Assembly: GCF_020329505.1 (NCBI RefSeq)
Contig: NZ_JAGKJJ010000009.1
Span: 124,001 to 188,000 of the forward strand
From: Bradyrhizobium semiaridum
GTDB lineage: Bacteria > Pseudomonadota > Alphaproteobacteria > Rhizobiales > Xanthobacteraceae
Reading direction: 5' to 3'
Length of the DNA: 64,000 bases
Under the pieces are notes generated by a model. That model was not told the DNA's origin. It saw only the letters and a list, made by a program, of their open reading frames with translations, and ran no database searches. The translations under genes were made by a program, and so were the position numbers. Shown one piece after another: positions 18,422-27,599 of the stretch; the stretch's first letter is position 1, and every line of letters begins with the position of its first letter.

Positions 18422-19681
18422 ATGTTTGTCCGCCTCCTGCTCCTCGTCGCGTTGCTGTCGTTTCCGGGTGCGTTGCGCGCGGAAGAAACGCGGGTCGAGA
18501 AGGCCGGGTTTGCACCGAAGCTGACGATCTATCTTGCCAGGGGGCCGGCGAATGCATGCGGCGCGGGCTGCGACCGCTGGATCACCATCGAGGGCGAGAT
18601 CGACCGGGACTCGGCGGGCCGGGTCCGCCGCTTCCTTGCCGGCGTCAAGGACACGCAGCGTCCGATCTTCCTGCATTCGCCCGGCGGCAATGTCGAGCAG
18701 TCCTACGCGATCGCGCGGCTGCTGCGCACCCGCAAGGCGGTCGCCCGGATCGGCCGCACCATCGTGCCGGCCTGCAATGCCGGCAAGCAGGTCGACGCCG
18801 CCTGCCTCAAGATCAAGAACGCGGGCGGCGAGGTCGAGGCCGAACTCGTCACCCGCAACGCGATGTGCAATTCGGCCTGCGGCTATCTGTTCATGGGTGC
18901 GACCAACCGCGAGGTGGCGCCCGATGCCGTGATCGCGGTGCATAATTCCCGTTTGACGCTGGTGATCCACGGGCACCCGCCGCCGCAGGTGGTGGCCGAC
19001 TACAGACGGAGGCAGCTCGCGAGCGCCGATCGCGATCGCGCCGCGTTCATCGCGACGATGGGGATCAAGCGCGAGCTCGAGGATCTGATCAGGACGGTGA
19101 AGTTCGAGAGCCAGCACGTGCTGACCCGCCCGGAACTGTATCGATTCGGCATCGACACGCGGCCGTTGCCGGAAACCGCGTGGACGCTGGAGAAGGAGGC
19201 GCGGCCCTTCATCCGCAAGATCGCGCTGGAGAAGCGCGCCGACGGCACCTCGTTCCGGACGATGGAGTGGCGGCTGTACTGCGAGAACAAGGATCGCGCG
19301 CGCCTGATGTTCGTGCGCGAGCTCGACGAGGGCGGTGCCGGCAAGAGCACGGTGGTGATGATGGCCGGCACCGACAAGGCCGTTGCGTTCGGCAGGCTGC
19401 CGGCGCGGATCGGCAAGTATGAGGTCTGGAGCGATGCGGTGAAGCCGGACACCGTCAAGGCGATGCTCGCGGTGCCGCGGCTGCAGGTCGGTGAGAACGT
19501 GCCGGCGCAGGACGGCAAGCCGGCGACCGTCACGTTCGACATCGACACGCTCGGGCTCGAGCCGGCGTGGACGCAACTCGCGGCCTCCTGTCCCGCGCCG
19601 GCCGCGAGGCCAGTCGCTCCATCGCCCGCAGGTGCATTGCCGAGTGTCAGCGCGGCGCCGGCCGTGACGCCGTCGCCCTGA
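18422..19681 (+). CDS. Secreted ClpP/crotonase-fold protein
   Basis: A 419-aa exported protein with a clear signal peptide (MFVRLLLLVALLSFPGALRA). Residues about 30-200 resemble the ClpP-type serine protease fold. They include FLHSPGGNVEQSYAIARLL and NSACGYLFMGATNREV followed by AVIAVHNS, where the serine in NSACG stands where the ClpP nucleophile would be. The remaining part is unrecognised and ends in a Pro/Ala tail. A second, shorter protein with the same motif set lies at 26600-27520. Proteolytic activity is not established. The start is the ATG at 18422, directly before the signal peptide. Confidence 0.82.
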   Translation: MFVRLLLLVALLSFPGALRAEETRVEKAGFAPKLTIYLARGPANACGAGCDRWITIEGEIDRDSAGRVRRFLAGVKDTQRPIFLHSPGGNVEQSYAIARLLRTRKAVARIGRTIVPACNAGKQVDAACLKIKNAGGEVEAELVTRNAMCNSACGYLFMGATNREVAPDAVIAVHNSRLTLVIHGHPPPQVVADYRRRQLASADRDRAAFIATMGIKRELEDLIRTVKFESQHVLTRPELYRFGIDTRPLPETAWTLEKEARPFIRKIALEKRADGTSFRTMEWRLYCENKDRARLMFVRELDEGGAGKSTVVMMAGTDKAVAFGRLPARIGKYEVWSDAVKPDTVKAMLAVPRLQVGENVPAQDGKPATVTFDIDTLGLEPAWTQLAASCPAPAARPVAPSPAGALPSVSAAPAVTPSP

Positions 19682-19763
19682 GCGCAACAGGCGCCGGCCG
19701 GGCGGCGGCCATGCATTTAGATGCAGTTGCATTGATCACGGCACATCTGCTAACACGCCGGCC

Positions 19764-20927
19764 GTGACACGCTTCGCTCCCACCGCCTTGATGCTCGGCA
19801 ACATCGTCACCGGCTGCTCGGTGATGGCGCCGGCCGGCATGCTCGCGGAATTGTCCGGCGGCCTCGGCGTCACGATCCATGCCGCGGGCCTCTTGATCAC
19901 CTTCGGCGCGATCGTGCTCTGCGTCGGCTCGCCGGTGACGGCGTGGCTGACCAGCCGGATCGAGCGCCGCCTGCTATTGACGGTCACGCTGCTGGTGCTG
20001 ACGCTGACCAATGCGGCCTCCGCCTTGGCGCCCGACTACAACAGCCTCCTGATCATCCGCCTCGTGATGCTCGCGGTCGGCGTCCTCTACACGCCGCAGG
20101 CGGCGGGCACCGCGGCGCTGATCGTGCCGGTGGAGAAGCGCGGCAGCACCATCGCCTATGTCTTTCTCGGTTGGTCGCTCGCTGCCGCGGTCGGGCTGCC
20201 GCTGATCACCTTCATTGCCAGCCGCTACGGTTTTCGCGCGGCCTACGGCGCGATCGCGCTGACCGGCCTCGTGAGCGTCGTGATGTTGTGGTGGCGGTTG
20301 CCCGGCGGATTGCACGGCGCGCCGGTCGACTTGCGGACCTGGATCAATCTCGGGCGCAATCCGATGATCGTGCTGCTGCTCGCGATCACGACGCTGCAGA
20401 TGTCCGGCCAGTTCGTGGTGTTCACCTTCATGGGCCCGCTGCTCGCCAAGCTCACCGGGGCAAGCCCCGATGCGATCGGCATCGCGTTCGCGCTCTACGG
20501 CATCTGCGGCTTCATCGGCATCATGATCGCGACCCGCATCGTCGACAGCTGGGGCGCCTGGAAGACCTCGGTGCTGTTCACCGGATTGCTGCTAACCGGC
20601 GTCGCCGGCTGGGCGCTGAGCGCCGGCGCCTACGTCTTGATGGCGGCGTCCGTCGCGGTGTGGGGGCTCGGTTTCGCCTCGACCAATTCGATGCAGCAGG
20701 TGCGGCTGGTCGCTGCGGCGCCGCCGTTTGCGTCGGCCTCGGTCTCGCTCAACACGTCGGTGCTGTATGTCGGCCAGGCCGTTGGCTCGGCGATCGGCGG
20801 GCTGTTGTTCGCACGCGAATGGCTGCACAGCGCGGGCTATGTCGCGGCGGCCTTCGTTGCCGCGGCGCTTGCAATCGTGATCGCGACGCGGCCGCGCTCG
20901 TCCGCGCATGCCGCCGCGGCGGAGTAG
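19764..20927 (+). CDS. MFS transporter (AraJ-like efflux)
   Basis: A 387-aa major facilitator with about 12 hydrophobic segments. It belongs to the drug/sugar efflux (DHA1, AraJ/YdhP-like) branch. The motif-A region reads SPVTAWLTSRIERR between helices 2 and 3, and TPQAAGTAALIVPVEKRGST follows helix 4. The start is the GTG at 19764. It is 82 bp downstream of the ClpP-like gene on the same strand. Its substrate cannot be told. Confidence 0.9.
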   Translation: MTRFAPTALMLGNIVTGCSVMAPAGMLAELSGGLGVTIHAAGLLITFGAIVLCVGSPVTAWLTSRIERRLLLTVTLLVLTLTNAASALAPDYNSLLIIRLVMLAVGVLYTPQAAGTAALIVPVEKRGSTIAYVFLGWSLAAAVGLPLITFIASRYGFRAAYGAIALTGLVSVVMLWWRLPGGLHGAPVDLRTWINLGRNPMIVLLLAITTLQMSGQFVVFTFMGPLLAKLTGASPDAIGIAFALYGICGFIGIMIATRIVDSWGAWKTSVLFTGLLLTGVAGWALSAGAYVLMAASVAVWGLGFASTNSMQQVRLVAAAPPFASASVSLNTSVLYVGQAVGSAIGGLLFAREWLHSAGYVAAAFVAAALAIVIATRPRSSAHAAAAE

Positions 20928-20943
20928 AAGCGTCTCATTGGAC

Positions 20944-20987
20944 GCGTTTTCTTCACGCGAACCGGTGTCCACTTCGCTCGAAAACGC
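20944..20987. repeat. Short interspersed repeat with GCGTTTTC/GAAAACGC ends
   Basis: GCGTTTTC (20944-20951) and GAAAACGC (20980-20987) bound a 44-bp element containing CACGCGAACCGGTGTCCACT. I recognise this as a common intergenic sequence in Bradyrhizobium; only one copy occurs in this window. It lies between convergent genes and could also help end transcription. Confidence 0.6.
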
Positions 20988-20988
20988 T

Positions 20989-21315
20989 TTAATCCGCGAT
21001 CCGCGTCAGCACCGCCTTGAAGTTGACGCCCGGCATTTGCAGCGCTTCGCCCTCGAAATCGACCATGTCGCCGTTCTCGGTGCCCTTCAGCATCAGCGTG
21101 ATCATGTCGGTGCCGAACAGCGGCCGGAACGCCGGATCGGGATTATGCCGCTGCGTCGAGATCTTGACGTGGATGCCGTCGCCGCGGTCGGAGTAGTTGC
21201 CGACGAACGCAAACGCCGAATTGCCGCCGCGCAGCTTGCCGTTAATGGCGTAGAGCACACCGGTGCCGGTGCCGTGAACGGTATGATACTCGAGCTTGTA
21301 GAGACCTTCTCGCAA
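20989..21315 (-). CDS. GrlR-like small beta-barrel protein
   Basis: A 108-aa protein resembling the GrlR family, named after the negative regulator of type III secretion in attaching-effacing E. coli. Its opening MREGLYKLEYHTVHGTGTGV followed by RGGNSAFAFVGNYS matches the family pattern of a small lipocalin-like barrel. Many environmental alphaproteobacteria carry such proteins without a GrlA partner or that secretion system, and neither is seen here. The start is a TTG at 21315 with only a weak ribosome site, so the N-terminus is not certain. Confidence 0.7.
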   Translation of the reverse strand: MREGLYKLEYHTVHGTGTGVLYAINGKLRGGNSAFAFVGNYSDRGDGIHVKISTQRHNPDPAFRPLFGTDMITLMLKGTENGDMVDFEGEALQMPGVNFKAVLTRIAD

Positions 21316-21468
21316 TAGCCAGTCCCCGAAAAATCTTTGTCCCCAATCGATGCACCCTAGGGTGCATACCCAGCGCGAACAATGCTGCGCAGCGCAAATC
21401 GTTCAATCATCAACACCACTATTTTCGGGAGGGCCTGCCGCGGCGGGCCGAGCGCAAGCCTTGCGTTG

Positions 21469-22710
21469 TCAGCGGTTCGCTGAACTCGGCGCGCTCGCAT
21501 AGCGCGTCAGCGCCGGCGTTGCCGCCATCTTGGTCAGCACGTTGCGGATCGGAAACTCGGTCCAGGCCTGCGTCACATAGCTGCGATGGGTGATGCCGTC
21601 GCGCGTCTGCACGAATACCACGCTACCGGGACGCAGCGGTTCGTCCATGCTCTCGCTGACCGCAATGCCCTTGCCGCGCAGCATCGACATCAGCTCGCGG
21701 TCGCGCTGCCTGGTGTAGCGGGTGTAGGAGGAGATGAAGAAGCCGGTGCGGTTCTTCTCGATCCAGGAGGCAAACTTGTCGAGCTCGCCATAGACCGCAT
21801 CGAGCAGCAGCACACCGCGGATGCGACCGGTCGCGCCGCCGACCTCCAGGCTCCAGGCGGTCGGCAGGAAGCCGCCGCTGTAGCCGACGATCACGACCGG
21901 CATGTTGGCGAACACCTGCGCCGATTTCGGATCGCCATAGAGGCGGGCGAGGTGGCTGGCGGATTCGTCGAGGAAGCGCTTGAAGCCGCCCGGCTGCCAG
22001 AACTTGCCGGCGCTGGAATCGGCGGCATCGACCGCCATCTGCGGCGCAAGCAGCACCGCATTGACCCCGGACTCGGTGATCTGCTGCGGCACCAGCTGGC
22101 GGTCGCGGACGTCGCGCTCCAGCGTCGCGCCGTTGCCGTGGAAGAACACCACGATCACGCCTGGCTTGGCGGCGTCAAAACTCTCCGGCACGTGCACCAG
22201 CACGCGGCTGTCATTGTAGGTCTCGTTCTGCCAGTAGACACGGCCGGACAGGCTGCGGTGGCCGCGCCGCTCGCCATTGCCGACATTGAGGAAGGGCGCG
22301 TCGTTGCGCGGGTTGGTGCCGAAATAGGGGAAGGCGGAGGATTTCATGCTGACCAGCGTGGTCAGCTCGTCGCGCTCGGCCGGGCGCGGCAGCGTCAGAG
22401 TCGGCGAGATCGAGGCGATGCGGACCGGGGAGGGCGCAGCCTTCGCTGCCGGCACCTGGGCGGGCGCGACGGCGGCGGTGCGCTGGAACGGCACCAGGCT
22501 TTCCTTCTCGGACGGAAAGCGATCGCGGAACTGCGGCGCCGGGAAGCGATCTTCGAACGTATCGGTCGCTTGGGTGTTGGCGGCCACCATTTCGGGGTTG
22601 GGTGCCTTGCCGCACTGGGCGAGCGGCAGTGCGAGCGGAATCAGCAGGCAGGCCGCGGCGACCCGGCGGCAGCGGAACGGCCGCGCAGGGCGCGTCGCGC
22701 CGGGTGCCAT
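21469..22710 (-). CDS. Exported alpha/beta-hydrolase-like protein
   Basis: A 413-aa exported protein. After MAPGATRP comes a hydrophobic stretch (VAAACLLIPLALPLAQC) that looks like a signal peptide; LAQC is an imperfect lipobox, so lipoprotein status is uncertain. The C-terminal half is an alpha/beta-hydrolase-like domain with VIVVFFHGNGATL at the oxyanion position and a nucleophile elbow VIVGYSGGFLPTAW. A low-complexity linker joins the two parts. The start is taken at the ATG at 22710; a longer frame to 22794 is open. The substrate is unknown. The 327 bp between this start and the permease gene hold no gene that I can see. Confidence 0.78.
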   Translation of the reverse strand: MAPGATRPARPFRCRRVAAACLLIPLALPLAQCGKAPNPEMVAANTQATDTFEDRFPAPQFRDRFPSEKESLVPFQRTAAVAPAQVPAAKAAPSPVRIASISPTLTLPRPAERDELTTLVSMKSSAFPYFGTNPRNDAPFLNVGNGERRGHRSLSGRVYWQNETYNDSRVLVHVPESFDAAKPGVIVVFFHGNGATLERDVRDRQLVPQQITESGVNAVLLAPQMAVDAADSSAGKFWQPGGFKRFLDESASHLARLYGDPKSAQVFANMPVVIVGYSGGFLPTAWSLEVGGATGRIRGVLLLDAVYGELDKFASWIEKNRTGFFISSYTRYTRQRDRELMSMLRGKGIAVSESMDEPLRPGSVVFVQTRDGITHRSYVTQAWTEFPIRNVLTKMAATPALTRYASAPSSANR

Positions 22711-23037
22711 CACCCGGCGGACGCGATCACACCTGTCGACTATCGGCTGTGCCCCGACCATCCACCCCGCTGCCCCGACCCCACCGGCAAACAACGTATT
22801 TGAGCTCGTCGGTGTTTAGGTCACGTTAAGCTTCCGGAAGCGTTTCCCCACATCCGGAAAGACATTAGATGACCATCCAATCATGTCTTGATTGTGGGAG
22901 GGACCCATCTGCGGTTGCGGGTATGATAAAACCTCTAATGCCCCCAATAAACCCTTGTTAACACTCCTTGAATTGCCGGGCGCGAGCCTGCACGATGCAC
23001 GAACTCAGGCGGGCGGCGGCTTGAAGGTACGGTCGAG

Positions 23038-24420
23038 ATGGCGGCATCACCTATGGGAAGCGCTGTTCTGCGCGGCCCGCTTCCCGGCACAGGCTCGACC
23101 GTTTCGGTGCTGACGGCGACCGCGATCGTCGTCGCCGACATGGTCGGCGTCGGCGTCTTCACCAGCCTCGGCTTCCAGGTCAAGGACATCCCGTCCGGCT
23201 TCTCGATCCTGCTGCTCTGGACCATCGGCGGCATCGTCGCGCTGTGCGGGGTGTTCTCCTATGGCGAGCTCGGCGCGATGTTTCCGCGTTCCAGCGGCGA
23301 GTACAATTTCCTCGGCCGCGCCTATCACCCCGCATTCGGCTTCGTCGCCGGCTGGGTGTCGGCGACCGTCGGCTTCGCCGCGCCGGTGGCGCTGGCGGCG
23401 ATGGCGTTCGGCGAGTATGGCCGCGCCATCCTGCCCGACGCGCCGCCGCTCGCGCTCGCCCTCGGCGTGGTGTGGCTGGTGTCGATCGTCCAGCTCACCG
23501 GCGTCAGGCACTCGGCGACCTTCCAGCTCATCGCGACCATCCTGAAGGTGGTGCTGATCGTGGCCTTCCTGGTGGCGGGCTTCGTGATCGCGACCCCGCA
23601 GCCGACCTCGTTCGCGCCGTCATCGGCGGCGCTCGGGCAGGTGCTGAGCGCGCCGTTCGCGATCAGCCTGGTGTTCGTGATGTATTCGTTCTCGGGCTGG
23701 AACGCCGCGACCTACATCATCGGCGAGATGCGCATGCCCGAGCGCAACCTGCCGCGCGCGATGCTGACCGGCACGCTGATCGTGCTGGTGCTCTATGTCG
23801 CGCTCAACGCGGTGTTCCTGCACACCGCACCGATCGACAGGCTCGCCGGCCAGCTCGACGTCGCGCGCATCTCCGGCAGCTATGTTTTCGGCGAACTCGG
23901 CGGCCGCATCGTCGGCGCGATGATCTGCGTCGGGCTGATCTCCTCGATCTCCGCGATGATGTGGATCGGCCCGCGCGTGATGATGACGATGGGCGAGGAC
24001 ATCCCGGCCTTGCAGCCGTTCGCCCGCCGCTCCGGAAGCGGCGCGCCGGTCTACGCGATCCTGTTCCAGCTGGCGGTGGCGAGCGTGATGCTGCTCACGC
24101 GCAGCTTCGAGGCGGTGCTCGACTTCATCCAGTTCGCGCTGCTGTTCTGCTCGTTCTTCGCGGTTGCCGGCGTGATCAAGCTGCGCATCACCCATCCCGA
24201 GCTGCCGCGTCCGTACCGGGCCTGGGGATACCCGGTCACGCCGCTGGTTTTCCTGCTCGTGACCGGCTTCATGATGTACTATCTGTTGACGCAGCGCCCG
24301 CTGCAGTCGGCGCTTGGGTCCTTGATCATGCTGTCCGGCCTTTTGATCTACGCGATCTTCCGCAAGCGGCCCGATCACTCCTCGACCGAACGCCCAGCCA
24401 GCGAACCAGGTAGCGAATGA
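23038..24420 (+). CDS. APC-superfamily amino acid permease
   Basis: A 460-aa permease with about 12 transmembrane helices of the amino acid-polyamine-organocation superfamily. The first helix has the unwound signature VVADMVGVGVFTSLGFQV, and helix 6 has FVMYSFSGWNAATYIIGEM. The ATG at 23038 has GAAGG about 12 bp upstream. Its last four bases overlap the start of the next gene (ATGA), so translation of the two is coupled. The transported amino acid is not predictable from the sequence alone. Confidence 0.92.
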   Translation: MAASPMGSAVLRGPLPGTGSTVSVLTATAIVVADMVGVGVFTSLGFQVKDIPSGFSILLLWTIGGIVALCGVFSYGELGAMFPRSSGEYNFLGRAYHPAFGFVAGWVSATVGFAAPVALAAMAFGEYGRAILPDAPPLALALGVVWLVSIVQLTGVRHSATFQLIATILKVVLIVAFLVAGFVIATPQPTSFAPSSAALGQVLSAPFAISLVFVMYSFSGWNAATYIIGEMRMPERNLPRAMLTGTLIVLVLYVALNAVFLHTAPIDRLAGQLDVARISGSYVFGELGGRIVGAMICVGLISSISAMMWIGPRVMMTMGEDIPALQPFARRSGSGAPVYAILFQLAVASVMLLTRSFEAVLDFIQFALLFCSFFAVAGVIKLRITHPELPRPYRAWGYPVTPLVFLLVTGFMMYYLLTQRPLQSALGSLIMLSGLLIYAIFRKRPDHSSTERPASEPGSE

Positions 24421-25631
24421 GAACATCACTGTCCGTCAGGCTCCTGACGCTTGCTGCGGCCCTGTTGCTGTTTGCGCCGGCGGCGCGCGCGGCCGAGGTG
24501 ACGGCCAACGACACCGCGCGTTTCCTCGCTGGCATGGCGCCGTCGGCCGAGTCTGCGCTGACGCCGCTGACGCGGGACCCGGCCTGGCAGCGTCACGCGA
24601 AATTCTTCGACCAGGCCTTCGCCCAGCTCGAGCAGCGGCAGATCGCGAAGATCCGTGCCTGGTCCGATGCCAATCTCGCCGCGCCGAAGCCGACCATGTT
24701 CTACATGTTCTCGGGACCGGACTTCCTCTACGCCAATGCCTTCTACCCGAAGGCGACGACCTATGTGCTGAGCGCGCTCGAGCCGCCCGGCAGCGTCGCC
24801 GATCTCACCACGCTGCCGCGCGGCGGCGTCGCGGCGGCGCTGCACAATGTCGAGCGCTCGATGGCCTCGATCCTGAGCTTCTCCTTCTTCATCACCAAGC
24901 AGATGAAGACTGACCTGCATGCCGGCCAGGTCAGCGGCACCTTGCCGATCCTCTACGTGTTCCTGGCGCGCTCCGGCATGACCATCCGCGACGTCAAGCC
25001 CGTCGCGCTGGACGACAGCGGGGCGCTGTCGGTCGGCGTCGACGCGCCGGCGCGCAGCACTGCGCGCGGCGTCCGCATCCTGTTTGCAGGGCCCGACGGG
25101 GTGGAGAAGACGCTGTATTATTTCTCGACCGATCTCTCCAATTCCGGCGTCAAGGCGAGCGGCTTCTTGAAGTTCTGCGCGACGCTGGCGCCCGGCAACA
25201 GCCTGATCAAGAGCGCCTCCTATCTGATGCACGCCGGCAATTTCTCGACCGTGCGCAGCTTCATCCTCGCCAACAGCGCGACCGTGATCCAGGACGATTC
25301 CGGGATCCCGCTCGGCTATTACAGTTCGAAGCGGTGGCGCTTTTTCCCGTTCGGCAGCTATCGCGGGCCGATCGACAAGTTCCCGGGCCGCTACCAGCAT
25401 TCTTATGCCGACCTGTTCCGCCGCGCCCAGCCGATCGATTTCGGCATCGGCTATCGCTGGCGCACCTATGAAACCAATCTGCTGTTGTCGGTGAAGCTGC
25501 CCGATGACGGCACCGCGGCGGAAGCTTCTGCCGTGCCGGAGGAGCCGGCCGCGCCGCCGCCACGGCCAAAGCCGCGCCGGCCGCGCCCGCCACCCCCACC
25601 GCCGCCATTCGGCTTCTGGTACTGGCGGTAA
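24417..25631 (+). CDS. Exported protein of unknown function coupled to the permease
   Basis: A 404-aa protein with a signal peptide (VRLLTLAAALLLFAPAARA). The body (about residues 25-360) contains MFYMFSGPDFLYANAFYP, HNVERSMASILSFSFFITKQ and IPLGYYSSKRWRFFPFGSY. I recognise these as features of a conserved uncharacterised bacterial family, without a function. The C-terminus is a proline-rich tail (about 370-404) ending in FGFWYWR. The ATG overlaps the permease stop, so the two proteins are probably made together. A palindromic repeat follows its stop. Confidence 0.85.
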   Translation: MRTSLSVRLLTLAAALLLFAPAARAAEVTANDTARFLAGMAPSAESALTPLTRDPAWQRHAKFFDQAFAQLEQRQIAKIRAWSDANLAAPKPTMFYMFSGPDFLYANAFYPKATTYVLSALEPPGSVADLTTLPRGGVAAALHNVERSMASILSFSFFITKQMKTDLHAGQVSGTLPILYVFLARSGMTIRDVKPVALDDSGALSVGVDAPARSTARGVRILFAGPDGVEKTLYYFSTDLSNSGVKASGFLKFCATLAPGNSLIKSASYLMHAGNFSTVRSFILANSATVIQDDSGIPLGYYSSKRWRFFPFGSYRGPIDKFPGRYQHSYADLFRRAQPIDFGIGYRWRTYETNLLLSVKLPDDGTAAEASAVPEEPAAPPPRPKPRRPRPPPPPPPFGFWYWR

Positions 25632-25641
25632 TGCTCCCGTC

Positions 25642-25721
25642 GCCCGGATGGAGCGAAGCGCAATCCGGGATCCTTTATTGTGCGGAGAGAACCCCGGATT
25701 GCACTTGCGCTCCATCCGGGC
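25642..25721. repeat. Palindromic intergenic repeat (REP-like, family 2)
   Basis: The arm starting GCCCGGATGGAGCGAAGCGC (25642-25669) pairs, with two or three changes, with the arm ending GCTCCATCCGGGC (25693-25721). It lies directly after the exported-protein gene and could form a stable hairpin in the mRNA. Confidence 0.8.
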
Positions 25722-25737
25722 TACGCGGCGCAGCGCC

Positions 25738-25905
25738 TCACCACTTCACGCTCTGGCTCGGCACGATGAACGCCGTGGTATTCGGCGTGTCGGGGCGATG
25801 GATGAAGTAAGCGTAGGCGGCAACGATCAGGATGAGCAGAGCGAGCACGGCCAGCAGATCGATCTGCCGCGGATCGTGCCCATTGTGGCTGATTTTCCAG
25901 CGCAT
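25738..25905 (-). CDS. Small single-pass membrane protein
   Basis: A 55-aa protein. A short polar head (MRWKISHNGHDPRQIDL) is followed by one hydrophobic helix (LLAVLALLILIVAAYAYFI) and a polar tail. The ATG at 25905 has GAGGA about 9 bp upstream. It lies 102 bp downstream of yidD on the opposite side of the repeat. No function is known to me. Confidence 0.6.
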   Translation of the reverse strand: MRWKISHNGHDPRQIDLLAVLALLILIVAAYAYFIHRPDTPNTTAFIVPSQSVKW

Positions 25906-26007
25906 TGTTGTGTCCTCGCGAGGAGCAAAACAACAATGCGGCAGGCTTCGCCACAGTTCCACGCGTCAGCAATGCGTCCTTCGACTGAAAGCGCCGCAGC
26001 GAATCCG

Positions 26008-26361
26008 TCAGGCGTCGTTGACGCCGCGCCAACGGCCATAGCGCCAGGGCAGGTACCAGCGCGCGCCCTGTGGCTTGATCTGGGGCACGTTGTCGATCCC
26101 GGATGTGCCGAACGGATGACAGCGCAGCAGCCGCGCCAGCGTCATCCAGCCGCCGGCCCACAACCCGAAGCGCTCGATCGCCTCATCGCCATAGACCGAG
26201 CAGGTCGGCAGATGCCGGCAATTGTAGCCGACCAGCGGCGACATCGTGTGCCGATAGATCCAGATCAGGCCGCGCCCGCTATTGCGCGGCAGGCGGCGCA
26301 GCGTGCTGGCACAGCTCGTGCATCGATCTGGGCACGACGTTGGATGGTCGGTGGACGGCAT
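26008..26361 (-). CDS. yidD: Membrane protein insertion efficiency factor YidD
   Basis: A 117-aa YidD protein. The family motif is unmistakable: GLIWIYRHTMSPLVGYNCRH, then PTCSVYGDEAIERFG, with LARLLRCHPFGTSGID after it. YidD is a small amphipathic membrane-associated protein that assists YidC-dependent insertion. It usually sits between rnpA and yidC, but here it stands alone, as in related genomes. The length is somewhat above that of short YidD forms because of N-terminal and C-terminal extensions. The start is the ATG at 26361. Confidence 0.93.
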   Translation of the reverse strand: MPSTDHPTSCPDRCTSCASTLRRLPRNSGRGLIWIYRHTMSPLVGYNCRHLPTCSVYGDEAIERFGLWAGGWMTLARLLRCHPFGTSGIDNVPQIKPQGARWYLPWRYGRWRGVNDA

Positions 26362-26599
26362 GACGCTCAATGTACGTAGTCTTGCGGGGGTTCCAAGCCA
26401 AGGAACTGAGTTGTTGCAGATATTTACGCCACAGTTCGCATTTATCGCACTGCGCCAAGAGCGCCGCAGCGAAGGTCCTATGGACGGTCTCGACGAGCAA
26501 GATTACCGTTCCGCTCGCGCTCCGATGACAGAATCATGGCGCGCTGACCATGGGGCCGTGGCCGCCGCTCGTACCAAAGGTTCGGGGGAAGGAACCAAA

Positions 26600-27520
26600 T
26601 TGAAGCTGCTGAAGTCCCGTTTGTTGCGCAACTGGGCGCTGTTCGGCGCCGTTGCCTTTTGCATCACAGGTTCCGGCACGGTCCCGACACTGGGCAATTC
26701 CGCCCGGGCCGGCTCGGCCCTCGAGGAACGCAAGCTGCCGATGAAGTTCAGCTGGATCGCCTGCCAGCCGAATTGCCGCGGCTGGGTGTCGGCGGTCGGC
26801 ATCATCACCGCGGACAGCCCGAAGGAATTCGACGAGTTCGCCCGCGGCCGCCAGCTGAGCGGCGCCACCATCGTGCTCGATTCCTCCGGCGGCTCGGTCA
26901 ATGACGCGATCGCGCTCGGCCGCCGCTTCCGCGGCCTCGGCCTGCTGACGACGGTCGGCACCAGCGTAATCAGCCAGACCGCGCAGGGCGAGCGCGCCAG
27001 CGTCGTGCCGGACGCCTATTGCGAGTCGATGTGCGCGTTCCTGCTGCTGTCGGGCAAGACGCGCTATGTTCCGCCGGCCGCGCATGTCCGCGTCCACCAG
27101 ATCTGGATGGGCGACCGCGCGGATGATGCGCGGGCCGCGAGCTACAGCGCGCAGGACCTGATGATCGTCGAGCGCGACATCGGCCGCCTCGCCAAATACA
27201 CTTTCGACATGGGCGGCGCGGGCGAATTGCTGGCGCTGTCGCTCAGCGTGCCGCCGTGGGAAGATTTGCACGAATTGTCGGCGGAGGAATTGCGGCTGAC
27301 CAATCTCGTCACGACCGATGCGGTCGCCGACGTGCTGCCGCGCCAGGACAACGCGATCCCGATGGCCGAAGCCAAGCCGAAGGACCGCGAGCGCTTCGTG
27401 AGCAGCACGGCCGATGCCGACGCCCAGCCGCAGGCGGCGAGGGCGACCAAGACCGCCGAGGCGGTGGCGACCGGCGGCAAGGCGCCGCCGGCACCAGCGC
27501 CGGTGCAGCCGGTGCAGTAG
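26600..27520 (+). CDS. Secreted ClpP/crotonase-fold protein, second copy type
   Basis: A 306-aa exported protein. From the TTG at 26600 the N-terminus is an ordinary signal peptide (LLRNWALFGAVAFCITGSG...SARA), and GGAAGGA lies 6 bp upstream. An ATG at 26480 would add 40 polar residues before the signal, so I prefer the TTG. The body has the ClpP-like pattern TIVLDSSGGSVNDAIALGRR, then YCESMCAFLLLSGKTRYVPP followed by VRVHQIW, parallel to the protein at 18422-19681. The tail is Ala/Pro-rich. Protease activity is unproven. Confidence 0.8.
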   Translation: MKLLKSRLLRNWALFGAVAFCITGSGTVPTLGNSARAGSALEERKLPMKFSWIACQPNCRGWVSAVGIITADSPKEFDEFARGRQLSGATIVLDSSGGSVNDAIALGRRFRGLGLLTTVGTSVISQTAQGERASVVPDAYCESMCAFLLLSGKTRYVPPAAHVRVHQIWMGDRADDARAASYSAQDLMIVERDIGRLAKYTFDMGGAGELLALSLSVPPWEDLHELSAEELRLTNLVTTDAVADVLPRQDNAIPMAEAKPKDRERFVSSTADADAQPQAARATKTAEAVATGGKAPPAPAPVQPVQ

Positions 27521-27599
27521 GGTCCGGCCGAGAGTGAATTGTCGTTCCGGGACGCAGCGAGCGGATCCAGCGCCTTGAGGATTTCCTCCTCAACAAGTC

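Noticed and set aside
20989..21315. Evidence for a type III secretion locus
   Set aside because: Only a GrlR-like protein is present; no secretion apparatus, chaperone or effector gene is seen in the window.
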